DNA of 64,000 nucleotides from Kingdonia uniflora. Its lineage: Eukaryota > Streptophyta > Magnoliopsida > Ranunculales > Circaeasteraceae. The DNA lies in the NCBI GenBank assembly GCA_014058105.1, contig JACGCM010002890.1, forward strand, positions 1,116,001-1,180,000, read 5' to 3'. The position numbers and the translations under genes are program-made. The notes beneath the pieces were generated by a model. It saw only the letters and a program-made list of their open reading frames with translations. It made no database searches and was not told the origin of the DNA. Shown here one piece after another: positions 44,866-56,789 of the stretch. Every line of letters starts with the position of its first letter. Position 1 is the first letter of the stretch.

Positions 44866-45120
44866 CTTAATCGATAATTGAATTACAGATTCACCTGTAA
44901 CAAAAAAATGAACAGATACGAATGATTTGGCGAGATAATTTCCCAATAATTGCTTTAATTGCTCAATTGATTAACTCTAATATAATTCTACATTCAAATC
45001 CTAAGTTCTAGATTACAAATTTTGAATTTTTCATATTACCTTGCCTTGCCCTTTTATGATTGTTACAAGATTCTTAGTTATAATATTGGACAAATATGCC
45101 CTTAAACACACTAAAATAAG
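44866..45120 (-). repeat. Right (5') LTR of element E
   Basis: Matches 28217-28474; see there for shared blocks. Its outer end is cut at about 45120, where repeat R begins, so the true terminus and target duplication are lost. Confidence 0.7.
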
Positions 45121-45122
45121 AG

Positions 45123-45640
45123 CTATAATCGACTTCTAAGCTTAGCCATAGCTAGAAAGTGAATTTTAACTCTTCTGCCAAAATATGGTACTATAACCGC
45201 TAAGTTAAATTTTAGGGAAAAAAAGGAATGAGACACGTGAAAAGAAATTTAACCAAGCTTAACTATGGTTGGTTGAACATCTCCTCGAAATCGGATTTAG
45301 TGATACTTAATGATTAAACTATAGGTGCCTAACCATGGATCTAGGGTTAACATTTACACTAATAATGCCCTTCTCGGGATTTTTGGTACATAAATCCGCA
45401 TAATAAAACTATTTGATCTATTATTATTTCCGTTAGGTGAAACTTTAGTCATAGCCAATTTTATTTCTTTTGATATTAATGTTTTAGTTTTCTCATTGTT
45501 TTGTAAAAATCCCGATAAATTGGCCTAAGAATAGTTTCTGCATCCTAATACTCTTCACGGTACCACCCCCACTTCTCAATTTCTGCAATGGTAAATCCGT
45601 ACTTGAGCGGGCTATTAAGGAACGCTTGAAAAAGCGTTCA
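45123..45640 (+). repeat. Unidentified dispersed repeat R, copy 2
   Basis: Aligns with 8165-8690 in the same orientation. It abuts the LTR of element E on the left and a copia fragment on the right. In copy 1 the neighbours differ, which defines both ends of the repeat to within a few bases. Confidence 0.7.
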
Positions 45641-45679
45641 TTAAAATCCAAGCTTGACTTAGATACATCTCAGCAGTAA

Positions 45680-46210
45680 CTTCAAATGTTTTGTCATGGA
45701 GCTATAAACATTGATAAAATGCCAAGTATGGATAGATTTAAAAGTGACAAATGGGGGCTTGGATATGAAAATCTTGATTCTAATAAAAGAACCCCTTTGG
45801 TTACAAAATTTGTTGAAGCAATAGTATTGCTCAAACCTAGTGTGGTGTCAAATACTCGCACTCGAGCTAATATGCCACACTTTCCAAAGTGATTAATTAT
45901 CATGCTTGTGGTAGAGAGGACATTATGCTTCATATTGTAGATTTGTTTCATATAATATGCAGATTTATTGACTCCTTATCAAGGAAAAGAAGAAGATGAT
46001 CAACAAATCTCCATTGTCCACTAAAAAGTCTATTCAAGCTATTTGCAAAAGGATGATATATCACCGCAGATAAGGTGCAATGTTGTATTCATAGATTTAA
46101 ATGGTTTCAAGTCCTAAGAGTGGTATATGGGTAGTGGATGTTCTCGCCATATGATAGGTAATGAATCTAAACTGAGACGGGCTATTGGTGTATGCTCGAT
46201 TGATTAGGTA
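45680..46210 (+). pseudogene. Copia gag-protease fragment
   Basis: A plus-strand frame at 45686-45892 reads KWGLGYENLDSNKRTP, similar to the KxGLGF stretch of SIRE-type copia gag. At 46121-46174 it reads EWYMGSGCSRHMIGNESKL, the copia protease site (WYxDSGCSRHMTG), with the catalytic Asp replaced by Gly. Stops lie between. No LTR or downstream pol remains, so this is a truncated piece. Confidence 0.7.
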
Positions 46211-47728
46211 CATTTCTTACCCTATCTAGTTTTGGTTATATTTTTTCTATTTTTAGGACAATAGGGTATTACTTCAATTTTTGTTGCACTTTGCATTTTA
46301 TGAGCTTTTTGAATGTCGGATATTCTTGCTATACTAGGATTGTGCTTTTGTGTTAAATTAATTCATGGAATAATTATTTGGTAAAAACATAAATCCTAAT
46401 AGTCAGTGGACACCTTGTTTAAACTAAAAGCTTATTGTGATTAGAACCACTTGAGGATAACTGTAGAGACTTTGTACCAAACGCTATGAGAGGATCTGGC
46501 CTTTATTATAAGCTATAAGTATTATGACATTAATTCTTTCCCAAAAATCTCATCTTATTTTATGATCTCATTATGTTTGCATTACTCAATTATCAATGGT
46601 GACATCAAATTCAAGTTATTTTAATTGAACATTTCCCATACTTAATTCGAGATGAAAAATAGACTATTTGAGACTGAGATATAATAATATGCATTTTTAT
46701 TGTTATATTTATTTTGGTCTTCGTTATGCTTACTTTAAATAAACTATTTGCCCTAAGTTTTATCCGTTTACAACCCTTTATGCCGTAAAATATGTCATTT
46801 ATTTTCTACCTACTATTTTGAGACTCTTCAGTGAAAAATAAAGGAAGGAGTGAAACTATGTAATTTTAGTGGTGAAAAAGAATATAAGAGGAGAGTATTA
46901 CCAATGCTTTGATTACACATTTAAAAGATTTTGTCTAAAATATTTTTTAAAAAGGAGAGATAGAAGAAGAAATAATCTATTTTATATATACTCAATAAAG
47001 GGAGAAATATAAGAAGAAACAATCTATTATATATGTTATCAATAAAGGGAAAGAAGGGGAGTAAGTATAACTGTAAGTCTCAGAATGCTAGCAAAACACC
47101 TACTCCATCATGTGCCTACCCTTGCCTACATTATATAACCTTTTCAAGACCTATTCGATGTTGAGTTTAACACAGTTAGTTTAGTGGAGATGAGATATAG
47201 TAATTATATATTAGTTAAATTGACACCACCAATGACAATTGATTTCCTGTCCATGAGATTGTTCCATAAAAGTCTGTCTATTCAAGGTATATGAGTCTTT
47301 GTTCTACTTATTCATGCTCATATTTCCAACTGCTTATCCTGTAAAATCTTAGAGATGTTTGAGTGGCCACCCAAGTGAGGCCTCAGTCAAAGTAAATTTC
47401 CAACATAGTGCTCTAACTACGACTGAGTAATATGTTGAAAAAAATATCTATCTAACTATGCACACACATACATACTAAGTAATTCACTTTAGGACTTTTT
47501 TATAGTACATGGGCAATATCGTGATCTCTCTAAGACATTCTAGATTCATTTTTGAATGATCATGCATTGTGTTAGGGGCAGTGTTGTTTTATTGTATTAG
47601 AGGGAATATTGTTTTATTGTGTCTTCTTATCTCCGAGACACTCCCCGTATGTTTTATTATCATTTATTAAAAAAAAAGTTAGTTTTTGACTTGTTGATTA
47701 GGCGTTGTGATTATTTGTGATTGGGGTT
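46211..47728. other. AT-rich region without genes
   Basis: No credible frame. Two copies of CAATAAAGGGAGAAATATAAG-like sequence occur at about 46990-47050. Nothing else recognised. Confidence 0.5.
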
Positions 47729-48327
47729 TGTAGGGACCTATCCCTCAATCTAATCCAATTCAAACTATTTCCAGTTAAAACTACCTCTTTCTAGTTTAAA
47801 TTACCTCCATATCAAACTCACGCATTCTGCATGTGACATAAACAGTCAGTATTGACACCAACGCCAGGAACTAATGAAGAACATGGGTCGAGCACAACAG
47901 AAAAGCATGAACAAGTCAAAGACACCTGTCTTTCATGAACTTAACAGTTACACAGTCAAACGCGACTTACCACATTATTCAGTGAACGTGCTTCAGTAAG
48001 ATAAAGAACTGTGGACAAGGCCTATATAAAAAAAAGGATCCAGAAAAGACATGGACCAAAAAAAGATATGAGAAATCACCAAGAAAACTATATTTTCTAG
48101 ATTTTCAAAACTCCAAAAATTTTATTTACAAGATCAAGAATTTATAGTTCAAGAAATCACATGTAATAAGATATCATCCTCAAGCAATGAAAGTCACTGT
48201 TACTTAAACCCTCAACTCGAGGTCGTGGTTTTTTACCTATTCAAAGGTTTTCCACGCTAAATCACCTATGTCATTTCTTATCTTATATTAGTTTTGCCAC
48301 ATAAATATTGGTGCAAGAGTTGATTCT
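47729..48327 (+). repeat. LTR of family G, copy 2, interrupted by element C
   Basis: Begins TGTAGGGACC and matches 7503-8080: TATATAAA at 48023-48030, TGTAATAAGATAT, CTCGAGGTCGTGG, GGTTTTCCACGC. Element C was inserted near its right end. The rest of this LTR should lie after C, outside the window. TTGGGG before it may be a weak polypurine tract. Confidence 0.7.
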
Positions 48328-48999
48328 TGTAGTAGACTACTCGTAGCCTTCTAGAATAAGCCGAATACTCGAAGGCTGCGTCGAAGCATACTAAGAGACT
48401 AGAAACCCAATCTGGCCACATCAAAGTCCACGAAGTCTCTCGAGAGTAACTGAACATTCGAATACCACACAAAAGCTAGTCAAAGCCAATGTTAAAGACA
48501 GTCGGCTAATACTAATCCCAGAAGGGCTTTAACCATAGTAACGGACTTGACAGTCAGCTCACCAGACAAAACAGTGAAAACTAGCCACCAGATAACTACA
48601 GTGTCAGAACCGACTCTACGTACAGAACAGCTGTCCCAAAGGATATACATAAAATCTGACCCCCCATGTTGACTCACCCATTTCCTATCTCCTATAAATA
48701 GGAAAAGGATAATACTATGGAGGGGTTAGAAAAACTATGCCTAAAAACTCCACAAAAATTACCTTTGAATATCTTATAATCACCTCCATACTCGAACTGT
48801 CATCTCAATCAATATATATTCAAATCTATCTTCAAACCCTCGCTAGAGGTCGTGGAATACCCAATTCATGGACTCCACCCAAGTATGTTAGTATAGTAAT
48901 CTAGTTCATTATTATCTTATATGCTTGCCAAAGCCCATAGCCAAAGTTAACCTCTGTGGTGTAAGAGCTAGTTTCCCCTCTACAAAATTTGCCCCTACA
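48328..48999 (+). repeat. 5' LTR of element C
   Basis: 672 bp, TGTAGTAGAC to GCCCCTACA; TATA box at 48693-48702. Followed by the primer site TTTGGCACCATCTGT (49000). Confidence 0.9.
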
Positions 49000-49067
49000 T
49001 TTGGCACCATCTGTACTATACCCACTATACCCAATCTTACCCCCATCTCTTTCTTTTACCCTATTCG

Positions 49068-50804
49068 ATGGACCCCACCCTTCGCACAGCCTCCGCCATT
49101 GTCAGCAACTCCATTGATGGCATCGCCGCTAAACTTGCCCTCATTAGCCAGTAATTCGCTCAGGCCGAGGAGTGTTATAATAATAAGTTTCGTATTGAGC
49201 GTGAGGATCAAAGGTAGGAATTAGAGGCCAAACGGCAGCACCATTTAGACGATAATGATAGGCAACATCAAGCCCTAGATGAAATACGTCATACAGTTCG
49301 TGAACTTCAGCACATCCACACTCAGGACATTTCCGTGCATTCTTGGGTACTTGCGCCCTCGCGCATCCCAGCTTCCGTATTCCTCGGGCCCCACCCCCAA
49401 ATCGATGTCCCTCCAGTCCACCTAGGTGCCGAGAGTGCTCCCACTGCCATCCCTACAGGCTCGGTCTATCTGAGCGTCTCCGTTACGGAGGACTCCTCTG
49501 ATTCGATACTTCGCACTTCTTACCGCCCCACACGGCACCCTACCCGGGAGTGCCATGGAGAACGTAGCGCCGAGCACACCCCAAACCCGTGACCTTATCA
49601 CCCTCAACCCCAGCATTCTCTGCCTCGCCCTGCTTACCTTACACAGAAAGAACTCGACAAAAAAATTTATACTGCCATTTGCATCAACGCGAGCCCAACT
49701 CTGAACTCGTGGAATCGATTAAATAACCCTATTTGCCCGAAGCTCCTCACCATCGAGGTGCCTCAAAATTTCCATACTCCCAAAATTTGTAAATACTGTA
49801 ACACAGACCCACAATCTTATATCTTTGAATTTAAAAATGCCCTAAACCTGCATTCCACAACGGATCGCATCTTGTATCGCATGTTTCCTACCAATCTCAC
49901 CGACAGCCCTCTCAAATGGTACCACAACCTCCCTAATGGCTTCATTAAAAGTTTCGAGAAACTTTTGAACATTTTCATTTCACATTTTGCCTTTAATAAG
50001 GATTGTAAGGTCCGAGTAGATGTTCTTTCCAACTTCCGCAAGTCACCAACTGAAATACTTAAAAACTTTACCAAGCATTTTCTTGATGAATCACTCAAAG
50101 TTAAAAACCTCGAATGTGCAAACACCGTTCTTTCCAACTCCAACGCTCTGCCAGACTACAGCCGCATTAAGGAGTATATCGTGCTCCAAAAGCTACGAAC
50201 ACTCAAGAAGATGTTATCCAAGGTCAATGAATACATCGACCTCGAATGTCTCTGTGAATCTAATTGTCAGGGATAAGCCTCGACCACTAGCCGCAGCAAA
50301 CCTCAACCCTTAAATATACCCATGGTTACTTCTATTTCCCAAGAGAGTGACAGCCGCAAATGTCCTTACTTTGATGTTCAGTCTTCCGATCCTTACAAAA
50401 ATAGATCCATACCAGTCCTACCCAAACTTACTACTCCTATCAACACCCTTCTCGCACACATCCAAGCCGATACTATCTGGCCTACTCCCTTCCCCATCGA
50501 GGTAAAAAAAAATGAGCCTTACTGTCAAAATCACAAAAGTAGTTGCCATCCTATCAAAAAGTGTTATGCTTTGCAACGTTCCCTTGAGATGATTCACAAA
50601 GCCGGTCGACTGGACCAGTATGTTGCTGACCTTCCTGGCTATCTCTACGGTTCATACCTTAAACCCCAAACTACTTTGAAAACCTACCAAGCTGAGGTAC
50701 ATACTTTTTACCTCTACCTAATCAAAGTTAATAACATCGGTAATGGGCATACTCAAAGCAATCGCAAACGGGTCGAAGAATGTTGTAAGCTTACCTATCA
50801 ATAG
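49068..50804 (+). pseudogene. Gag of element C
   Basis: ATG at 49068 (MDPTLRTASA), as in B and D; a stop follows after 28 codons (49153). The capsid region is open at 49758-50276 (172 codons), with NLTDSPLKWYHNLPNGFI, then FNKDCKVRVDVLSNFRKSP and FTKHFLDESLKV. The C-terminal part (50322-50804) carries the modified knuckle YCQNHKSSCHPIKKCYALQ and GRLDQYVADLPGYLYGS. Confidence 0.85.
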
Positions 50805-50879
50805 AAACTCTTTGTTTTTCTACCCGAATGAAGCCAGCGCCCCAGCCTCGAAGGTATATCCTTCATCCATTGTGGCACT

Positions 50880-51345
50880 TTTCATGTTTGCTTCCCCCAC
50901 TCCGACCCTTTGGTCATTATGATTAAGGTCGAGCACCTCATCCCCCATATAGTGTTCATTGATACGGATAGTACAGAAGACGTACTCTTCCTCCAAACTG
51001 TTCACGCTATGTTAAAAATAGATCTTATTACACCAGCCAGCGTCAAACTCAAGGGCTTTAGCGGCGCTACCGAGGATGTTGTCGACTGCCTTAGCCTCCC
51101 TATCACCACCGGTCCAGTTACCCTCCAAACTAATTTTCTTGTCATCGATAAGAAGTCTAAATTTATGGGCATTCCAGGGCGTGATTGGCTAAATGCCATG
51201 AAAGCCATACCATATACTTATCACCAGACATTACGTTTTACTACCCCTTGTGGAATGTGGAACATGAAAGGCTCCCAACGCCTAGCCCGCTCATGTGAGC
51301 ACCCTGAGATTAACCTTACCAGGAAACTTACTATGCCATAGCAAT
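50880..51345 (+). pseudogene. Aspartic protease of element C
   Basis: FIDTDSTEDVLFLQ at the active site: the catalytic Asp is kept but the following Gly is Asp (DTDS for DTGS). Then LKGFSGATEDVVDCLSLPIT, FMGIPGRDWLNAMKAIP and SQRLARSCEHPE. Open for 143 codons, the best-kept protease of the family here. The altered active site would still be harmful. Confidence 0.85.
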
Positions 51346-51419
51346 AAATATATTTCTCCCTCCCCACCACTAACTCGACCCCTTCTACAACACCTGTCAA
51401 ACCTACCATTTACATCAAA

Positions 51420-52330
51420 CTCGACGGCTCTTGTCAAGGTACATTCTTTGGCAATTTCTTAGATGACGCTGAACGTCACGAACTCACTATGTTTCCTCAA
51501 GCTAACAAAGATATCTTCGCCTGGACATTCTATGAGAAGCCCGGCGTTGACCCTACCTTGGCATGCCATCGACTTGGCCTCCTCCCCAAATTCATGGCAG
51601 TAAAACAGAAGAAATGTACTTTAGCCCCGCAGCTTCGAGAAGCTGTGAACCTCGATGTCGACAAACTCTTTGCCGTCGGCTTCATCAGAGAAGTCAACTA
51701 CGCCGACTGAATCTCAAACATTGTTGCCATCCCAAAGAAAAATGGCAAGATCTGAATCTGCGTTAACTTTACCGATCTCAACAAGCAAACGCCGAAAGAT
51801 AGTTTTCTTCTCATGACCAATTTCGTGCTTCTGGAAGCTACAGCCGGTCACGAACGCTTATCTATACTGGACATAACTTTAGGTTGCAATCAGGTATCCC
51901 TCCTCCGCATGGACCAACTTAAAACTTTGTTTATCACAGAATAAGGGTTTTATTATTTTAATGTGATGCCCTTCTACCTCAAAAATGTGGGTGGCACTTA
52001 CCAGCATTAGGTTACCACTTTGTTCAAACCTTTGCTAGGGAAATTTGTCAAAGTTTATATCAACGATATGTTGGGCAAAAACCTCCACAAACATACCCAA
52101 ATACAAGACTTAGCCGAAGTCTTCTCGATACTTCAATCCTATAACATGAAATTAAGCCTCGACAAGTACCAATTCGGCGTCTCATCCGGCAAAATCTTGG
52201 GTCACCTCATTAGCAAATGAGGTATCGAGATTGATCCCACACACATTCGAGCCCTCGTTGATATGCCTTTGCCCTAAACCAAGAAAGATGTTCAAAGGGT
52301 CACCGACAAAATAGCAGCTCTGAACCATTT
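51420..52330 (+). pseudogene. Reverse transcriptase of element C
   Basis: FAWTFYEKPGVDPTLACHRL precedes the domain (51489-51710). The core follows in several frames. There is a TGA at 51753-51755 inside GKI-ICVNF and another stop at 51942. The catalytic box at 52056-52067 reads Tyr-Ile-Asn-Asp, as in B and D. A further stop occurs at 52218-52220 just after GHLISK. Confidence 0.88.
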
Positions 52331-52930
52331 TATCTTAAAATCCTTTGACCGTTGTGCCTGGTTCTTTTCCCTCTTACGCGACCAAGGCGTTCATAAAGCC
52401 AAAAGGAACAACCCCGAAGTTAATTGGGCACCCAAATGCGAACAGGAATTTCTCGAACTCAAAACTTACCTCACTTGACCACCTATCATAAGCACCCCCA
52501 TCGAAGGCGAAATGCTTTTCTTATATCTTGCAGTCACTGATACTTCTATTAGTTCGGTCCTTATTCTATTCGAAGTCAATATCGAGAAACCTGTATACTT
52601 TATCTACAAAACTCTAATACCCATCAAAAGACGATATACCAAACTCGAATGACTGCTCCTTACACTTGTCTACACTGCTCGATAGCTCAAACCCTACTTC
52701 AAAGCTCACCCCATACATGTAATCACCAGCAACCCCCTCCAAGAAGTCCTGATCAAGAAAGATAAATCAAAATAGGTACCAATGGTTTGTCTATCTTGGT
52801 GAACACGACATCACTTTCAAAAAATTGATATCTCAAAAAGTCTAGGCAGTCGCTGATTTCCTTGCCGACTTCTCGGTCATAGGCATCAACTGGGAAGAGC
52901 ACGAAGACGAATACCTAAAGATTACCCCGA
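52330..52930 (+). pseudogene. Retroviral-type RNase H of element C
   Basis: NWAPKCEQEFLELKTYL then FLYLAVTDTSISSVLI and KPVYFIYKT. Stops at 52478 and 52650 and frame changes break it. FLADFSVIGINWEEHED near 52870 corresponds to the linker before the second RNase H. Confidence 0.8.
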
Positions 52931-52939
52931 ACAGAGTAA

Positions 52940-53400
52940 CCCTTGGAACCCTAGTACGGGCTGGCGTCTATTTACCGATGGATCTGCCAGACTAAACGGC
53001 TCTGAGATAGGTATTGTCCTAGATACACCATCAATTGACCGAATAGAAAAGGTCATCAAACTCAATTTCGAATGTACCAACAATGAGACCGAATAAAAAG
53101 CACTGATACATGGTCTTGATCTCGTTCTCGTACTTGGTGTCCCCAAACTAGTCTCATTTACTGACTCCCAGCTTGTTCAGCGACAGTACACCGATAAAAA
53201 TTAGGCAAACGGTCGCATGGCTAAGTATATAGAACTCATTCGCCAACGTATGGATCATTTCCCAAAAAAATTCTCGATTACACATTACCCTCGGGGAGAA
53301 AGCAGACATGCTGACGCCCTCGCCTACATTGCCGCCATGTTAAGCTTGTCCGAATCTCGAACCCTCAATATCAAAGTACTCGAACGCCCAAGTATCAACC
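52940..53400 (+). pseudogene. Archaeal-type RNase H of element C
   Basis: GWRLFTDGS-like sequence at about 52962 (first acidic residue kept, frame shifted), FECTNNETE (Glu region), SFTDSQLVQRQYTD, then ITHYPRGESRHADALAYIAAM (53267-53340, last Asp kept). A stop at 53093. Confidence 0.8.
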
Positions 53401-53559
53401 AGATGGAGGTCAACTCCATCAATACAAGGGGCGAGAGTCTCGATCCTGACGACTTGCGCAGACCTTTCCTAGCATTCTCTAACAGTTCTACCTTACCGAA
53501 GAACCCAAAAGAAAAATGTTCGTTACTGGAAAACTTCCGATGGTATACCATTCTTAAAG

Positions 53560-54680
53560 GCAGTCTATACCGCATATCCCCAAATGGCGTACACCTCCGT
53601 TATATTTCCTAACACAAAGCCGCCACCATACTTACCGAACTCTACGACGGCAATTGCAGTGCCCGCACCGATGGTCGATCCATGGCTCTTTGAGCAATAA
53701 CCCAGGGTTTATTCTGGACCAATTTGAAAAAATAAGTTGAAAAATATGTGAAGTACTGGGACAAAAGCCAACTTCATGTCCATGATATTCGAAGCCCCAC
53801 ATAAGAACTTCAATACAGCCAAGTTGCTCTAGCATTCAAGCGATGGGCCATAGATTTCGTTGGCCCTTTCCCCAAAGTTTTGGGCAGCAGAGAGCACATT
53901 TTAGTCGACACTGATTATTTATCTAAATGGGTCAAATCCATGCCTCTATGTCAAACCAGGGAAGAACAAGTTACCAAGTTCCTTTGGGAAATCATTATCA
54001 CACATTTTAACTGCTCACATATGATTCGATGCGACAACGGTCCACCATTCCTTGGGAACAAAGTCTACAATTTCCTTAAAAAGTGTAACATTATCCTCTC
54101 CCCCTCTACCACTTATTACCCACAGGGAAATGGTCAGGTCGAAGCAATCAAACTATAGTCGATGGTCTTAAAAAATGCCTCTACGAGAAGAAGGGTCCGT
54201 GGGTTCAAGAATTACAATATGTACTCTGGGCCTACCGTACCATACCAAGAAAGGCGATAGGCTACACTCCTTTCCTCCTAGCCTATAGTATCAAAGCTGT
54301 GTTGCCCACTCAGTTTGAGGTGCCAACACGTGACCCTAACCTTCCCGATGAAGATAACGAGTTTGAACTTGGATACAATATGCTGTGGATCGATGAAACC
54401 AAAGACCGAGCTATAGCTAATCTCGGATGCTATTAGATTACTCTCCAGAAGCTGTACAACAAGAGAGTTAAACCAAGAAGCTTTGATATTGGAGATTTAG
54501 TACTTCGACGAGTCACACCCTCTTCAAAACCTCACAATACTGCCAAATTAGCCGAGTCCTGGGAAGGACCTTATGTTGTGTACGATAAAACTAACAAAGC
54601 TCGAATTACCTGATAAAAGAAGCTAGGGATCCCCTACTCAACCCTGGGAACACGATGCAGTTAGTCTCCTACAATAGGCC
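53560..54680 (+). pseudogene. Integrase of element C
   Basis: The core reads RWAIDFVGPFPKVLG (first Asp kept), MIRCDNGPPFLG (second Asp kept) and NGQVEAI (catalytic Glu kept, 54141-54143). C is thus the only one of the three copies with all DDE residues. The zinc region at about 53740-53800 is damaged (KYWDKSQLHVHD). Stops at 54156 and 54436 and a frameshift near 54600 kill it. Confidence 0.85.
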
Positions 54681-54791
54681 GCAACCACCACCTTTCATAA
54701 CTTATGTAAATGCAGCATAATCAATTAACATATTTTTCACTTATGAGCTTCATTTCATGTCTCCTGTAACCTTCTTGATTTGGGCAAACCT

Positions 54792-55235
54792 AAGTATCAT
54801 GTCAACCCTTCGACCCGACTGATACTTGGAGGCGATCTCAAAGTTTATCAAGGTTCTATTTTGAGTACTCCTGAGTGGCATGATTGGTCGACAGACCGGA
54901 CACTCGAGGATGAATTGAGGCCGACCACATAATGCTTCATCTAGGCTCAAACCCGTTGATAGAACTACCTGGGGGCGACCTTCAAAGTCTTGTGAACTTC
55001 TTGATTTGGGCAAACCTAAGTATCATGTAAACCCTTCGACCCGACTGATACTTGGGGGCAACCACAAAGTTTTTCAAGGTTCCAATTCGAGCACTCCCAA
55101 GTGGCATGAATGGTCGATAGACTGGACACTTGGGGATGTATTGGGGCTAAACACATAATGCTTTATCTAGGTTCAAACCCGCAGATAGAAATGCCCGGGG
55201 GCGACCTTCGAAGTCCTGCACATTTTTTGCTTCAA
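54792..55235 (+). repeat. Tandem repeat block after pol, element C (about 226 bp x 2)
   Basis: AAGTATCATGTCAACCC at 54792 and AAGTATCATGTAAACCC at 55018. Units share GACCCGACTGATACTTGG, GGTCGAYAGACYGGACAC and ACATAATGCTTYATCTAGG. The unit is longer than in B and D because it includes CTTGTGAACTTCTTGATTTGGGC. The block is shorter than in B and D. Confidence 0.85.
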
Positions 55236-55419
55236 TTTCTTCCCACCTTGTAGTTTTCAGCATTGGAGTCTACATATCAAACATACCACCAAATTCATTC
55301 AAGCACACAGCTATACCACTACATATCTAAATTGTTTCAACCCACCTATTAAACACAATTACAATATGCAACCTCAAAAAAGTCTATTACAGACATAGTA
55401 CCTTCTCAAAATAACCCAC

Positions 55420-56789
55420 TCACACATGGTCGCCCACATTCTCCATAGGCACCGCCAATCCTTCACCACCAGGGTCTTCTACAGAATCACTACCACCTTT
55501 GATAGTGGGCTTAACTCCAACATTACCACCACCACCAGCTTTGACTGCATGATCCACTTCCATCCCCTCTGTACGTGTAACATCTTCGACAGTAGACTCC
55601 TCCGCTGGAGGATAGAGCCTGAGGGTCTCTGGATCATATCCCAACCCATCCACAAATGACTTTAGAGCTTTGGTCACCTCGTACTTTTGGTTGTACTTCA
55701 CCTGGAAACATGCATGGTCGTTTCACAACTGCTTCATTTTATTGGCCAACTTCGTCTCCAGCACTGCAACCCTTTGGCCACAACTGGCGATCGCCGCTTG
55801 GGTTTCCCTCGTAGCATCGGCTCGAATTTGCAACTGTCTCGTTCTAGCACACCAACCCAAGGCTCATGTGATAGAATGGTCCACTTCGTAAGTTCATGCC
55901 CATCCCTCGCCTCCTTGAACCTTTTACTCGATGCCTTTTGCGGTCTGGTCAATATAATCATCCAAGCATGCATCGGCATGAATCAAAAATATTTTGACCA
56001 GTCAGTAGTCCTAGAAACATATATTTATTTTTAAACCTCAATACAAACTTAGCACGCCGCTCTATTCCCTCTGGGTTAGTAGCCCAGAGAGTTGTCAATG
56101 ACTCGGCCGTTACTTGAACATCTTCCCCCAATTCGATCGCGAGTCACCTCGCCTCCACTGGGCCATCCCCTTCGACCATCTGCTCCCGAGTCCTCTTTCG
56201 CCCAGTCATCTTCATTAAATGGGCTGTCGAGCCTTCATCAGTGGCTTTTCCTTTTCCCATGTTTGTCTGCCAAAGTACTTCGAGAACAGTCTTATGCACG
56301 CCCGACCGCATTTTTCCGGGCCCTCCTCGCCGAGCCATCGGTACAAAGCTAGATTTTTTAGTCAGATTGTCATACTTTATCTCACCTTCCTTTACAGAGG
56401 TTCCTCCCTCTTTTCTCCTCCTCAATGACCCAGCGGCAACCGAAACGTCTCTCAGTAATGTGTCCTTCTTCTTTCATCTTTTCCTAGTAATTCCAAGTTT
56501 TCAAAATTCCTTATTCACCCACTCCTCGATCTCGTTGACCTGATCTTCGATATAAGTCCTTAAGTGCTTTAAATCATTATTGGTAGGCTCTGCAAAAATA
56601 GCAAATAGAAAGTCATCATGTTAGTCGAACAAAAATAAGAACATATTCGATTACCAACTTACTTGCATTGAATAGCTTATACTTCAGCCTAAATTCTACC
56701 TCCCCTGGGGTATTCTCATAATGCCCCTTCATTATTACCAGATCCTTATCACACCTGTGACCTGTCCAGCAGAGGTCGAATAACCACAG
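55420..56789 (-). pseudogene. Antisense gene of element C, cut by element D
   Basis: Minus strand. After the phase-1 intron (56662-56590) comes PTNNDLKHLRTYIED, a Lys/Arg-rich middle part (RRRKEGG, GRKRTREQ), a likely second intron between about 56045 and 55985 with a damaged acceptor, and the coiled-coil and tail region. The tail (55701-55420) reads KYEVTKALKSFVDGLGYDPETLRLYP and ends in Gly/Val-rich sequence. B has KVIVKLKEFIEDKGYNPDTL at the same place. Upstream exons are missing because D was inserted at 56790. Confidence 0.6.
56590..56662 (-). other. Phase-1 GT-AG intron in antisense gene C
   Basis: Donor TTCAATGCAA/GTAAGTTGG, acceptor GCTATTTTTGCAG/AGCC; 73 bp. Same phase and same protein position as the 75-bp intron of B. 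Confidence 0.8.

Larger units (their letters stand above)
28217..45120 (-). mobile_element. Element E: minus-strand chromovirus-like gypsy, internally deleted, split by element B
   Basis: About 255-bp LTR copies lie at 28217-28474 and 44866-45120. On the minus strand, from right to left, there follow a primer-binding site (44856-44865), gag, protease, then directly the C-terminal tail of integrase at about 42540-42900. Then element B was inserted. Reverse transcriptase, RNase H and most of integrase are missing between about 42900 and 43119. Without B the element is only about 3.4 kb, so it was non-autonomous or deleted before B arrived. Confidence 0.75.
48328..56789 (+). mobile_element. Element C: Tat-like retrotransposon, 5' part up to the insertion of D
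   Basis: Same family as B. 5' LTR, primer site, gag, protease, reverse transcriptase, both RNase H domains, integrase, two tandem units, and an antisense gene cut by D at 56790. The left target copy is ATTCT (48323-48327). Its 3' LTR should lie beyond D, outside the window. Confidence 0.88.
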
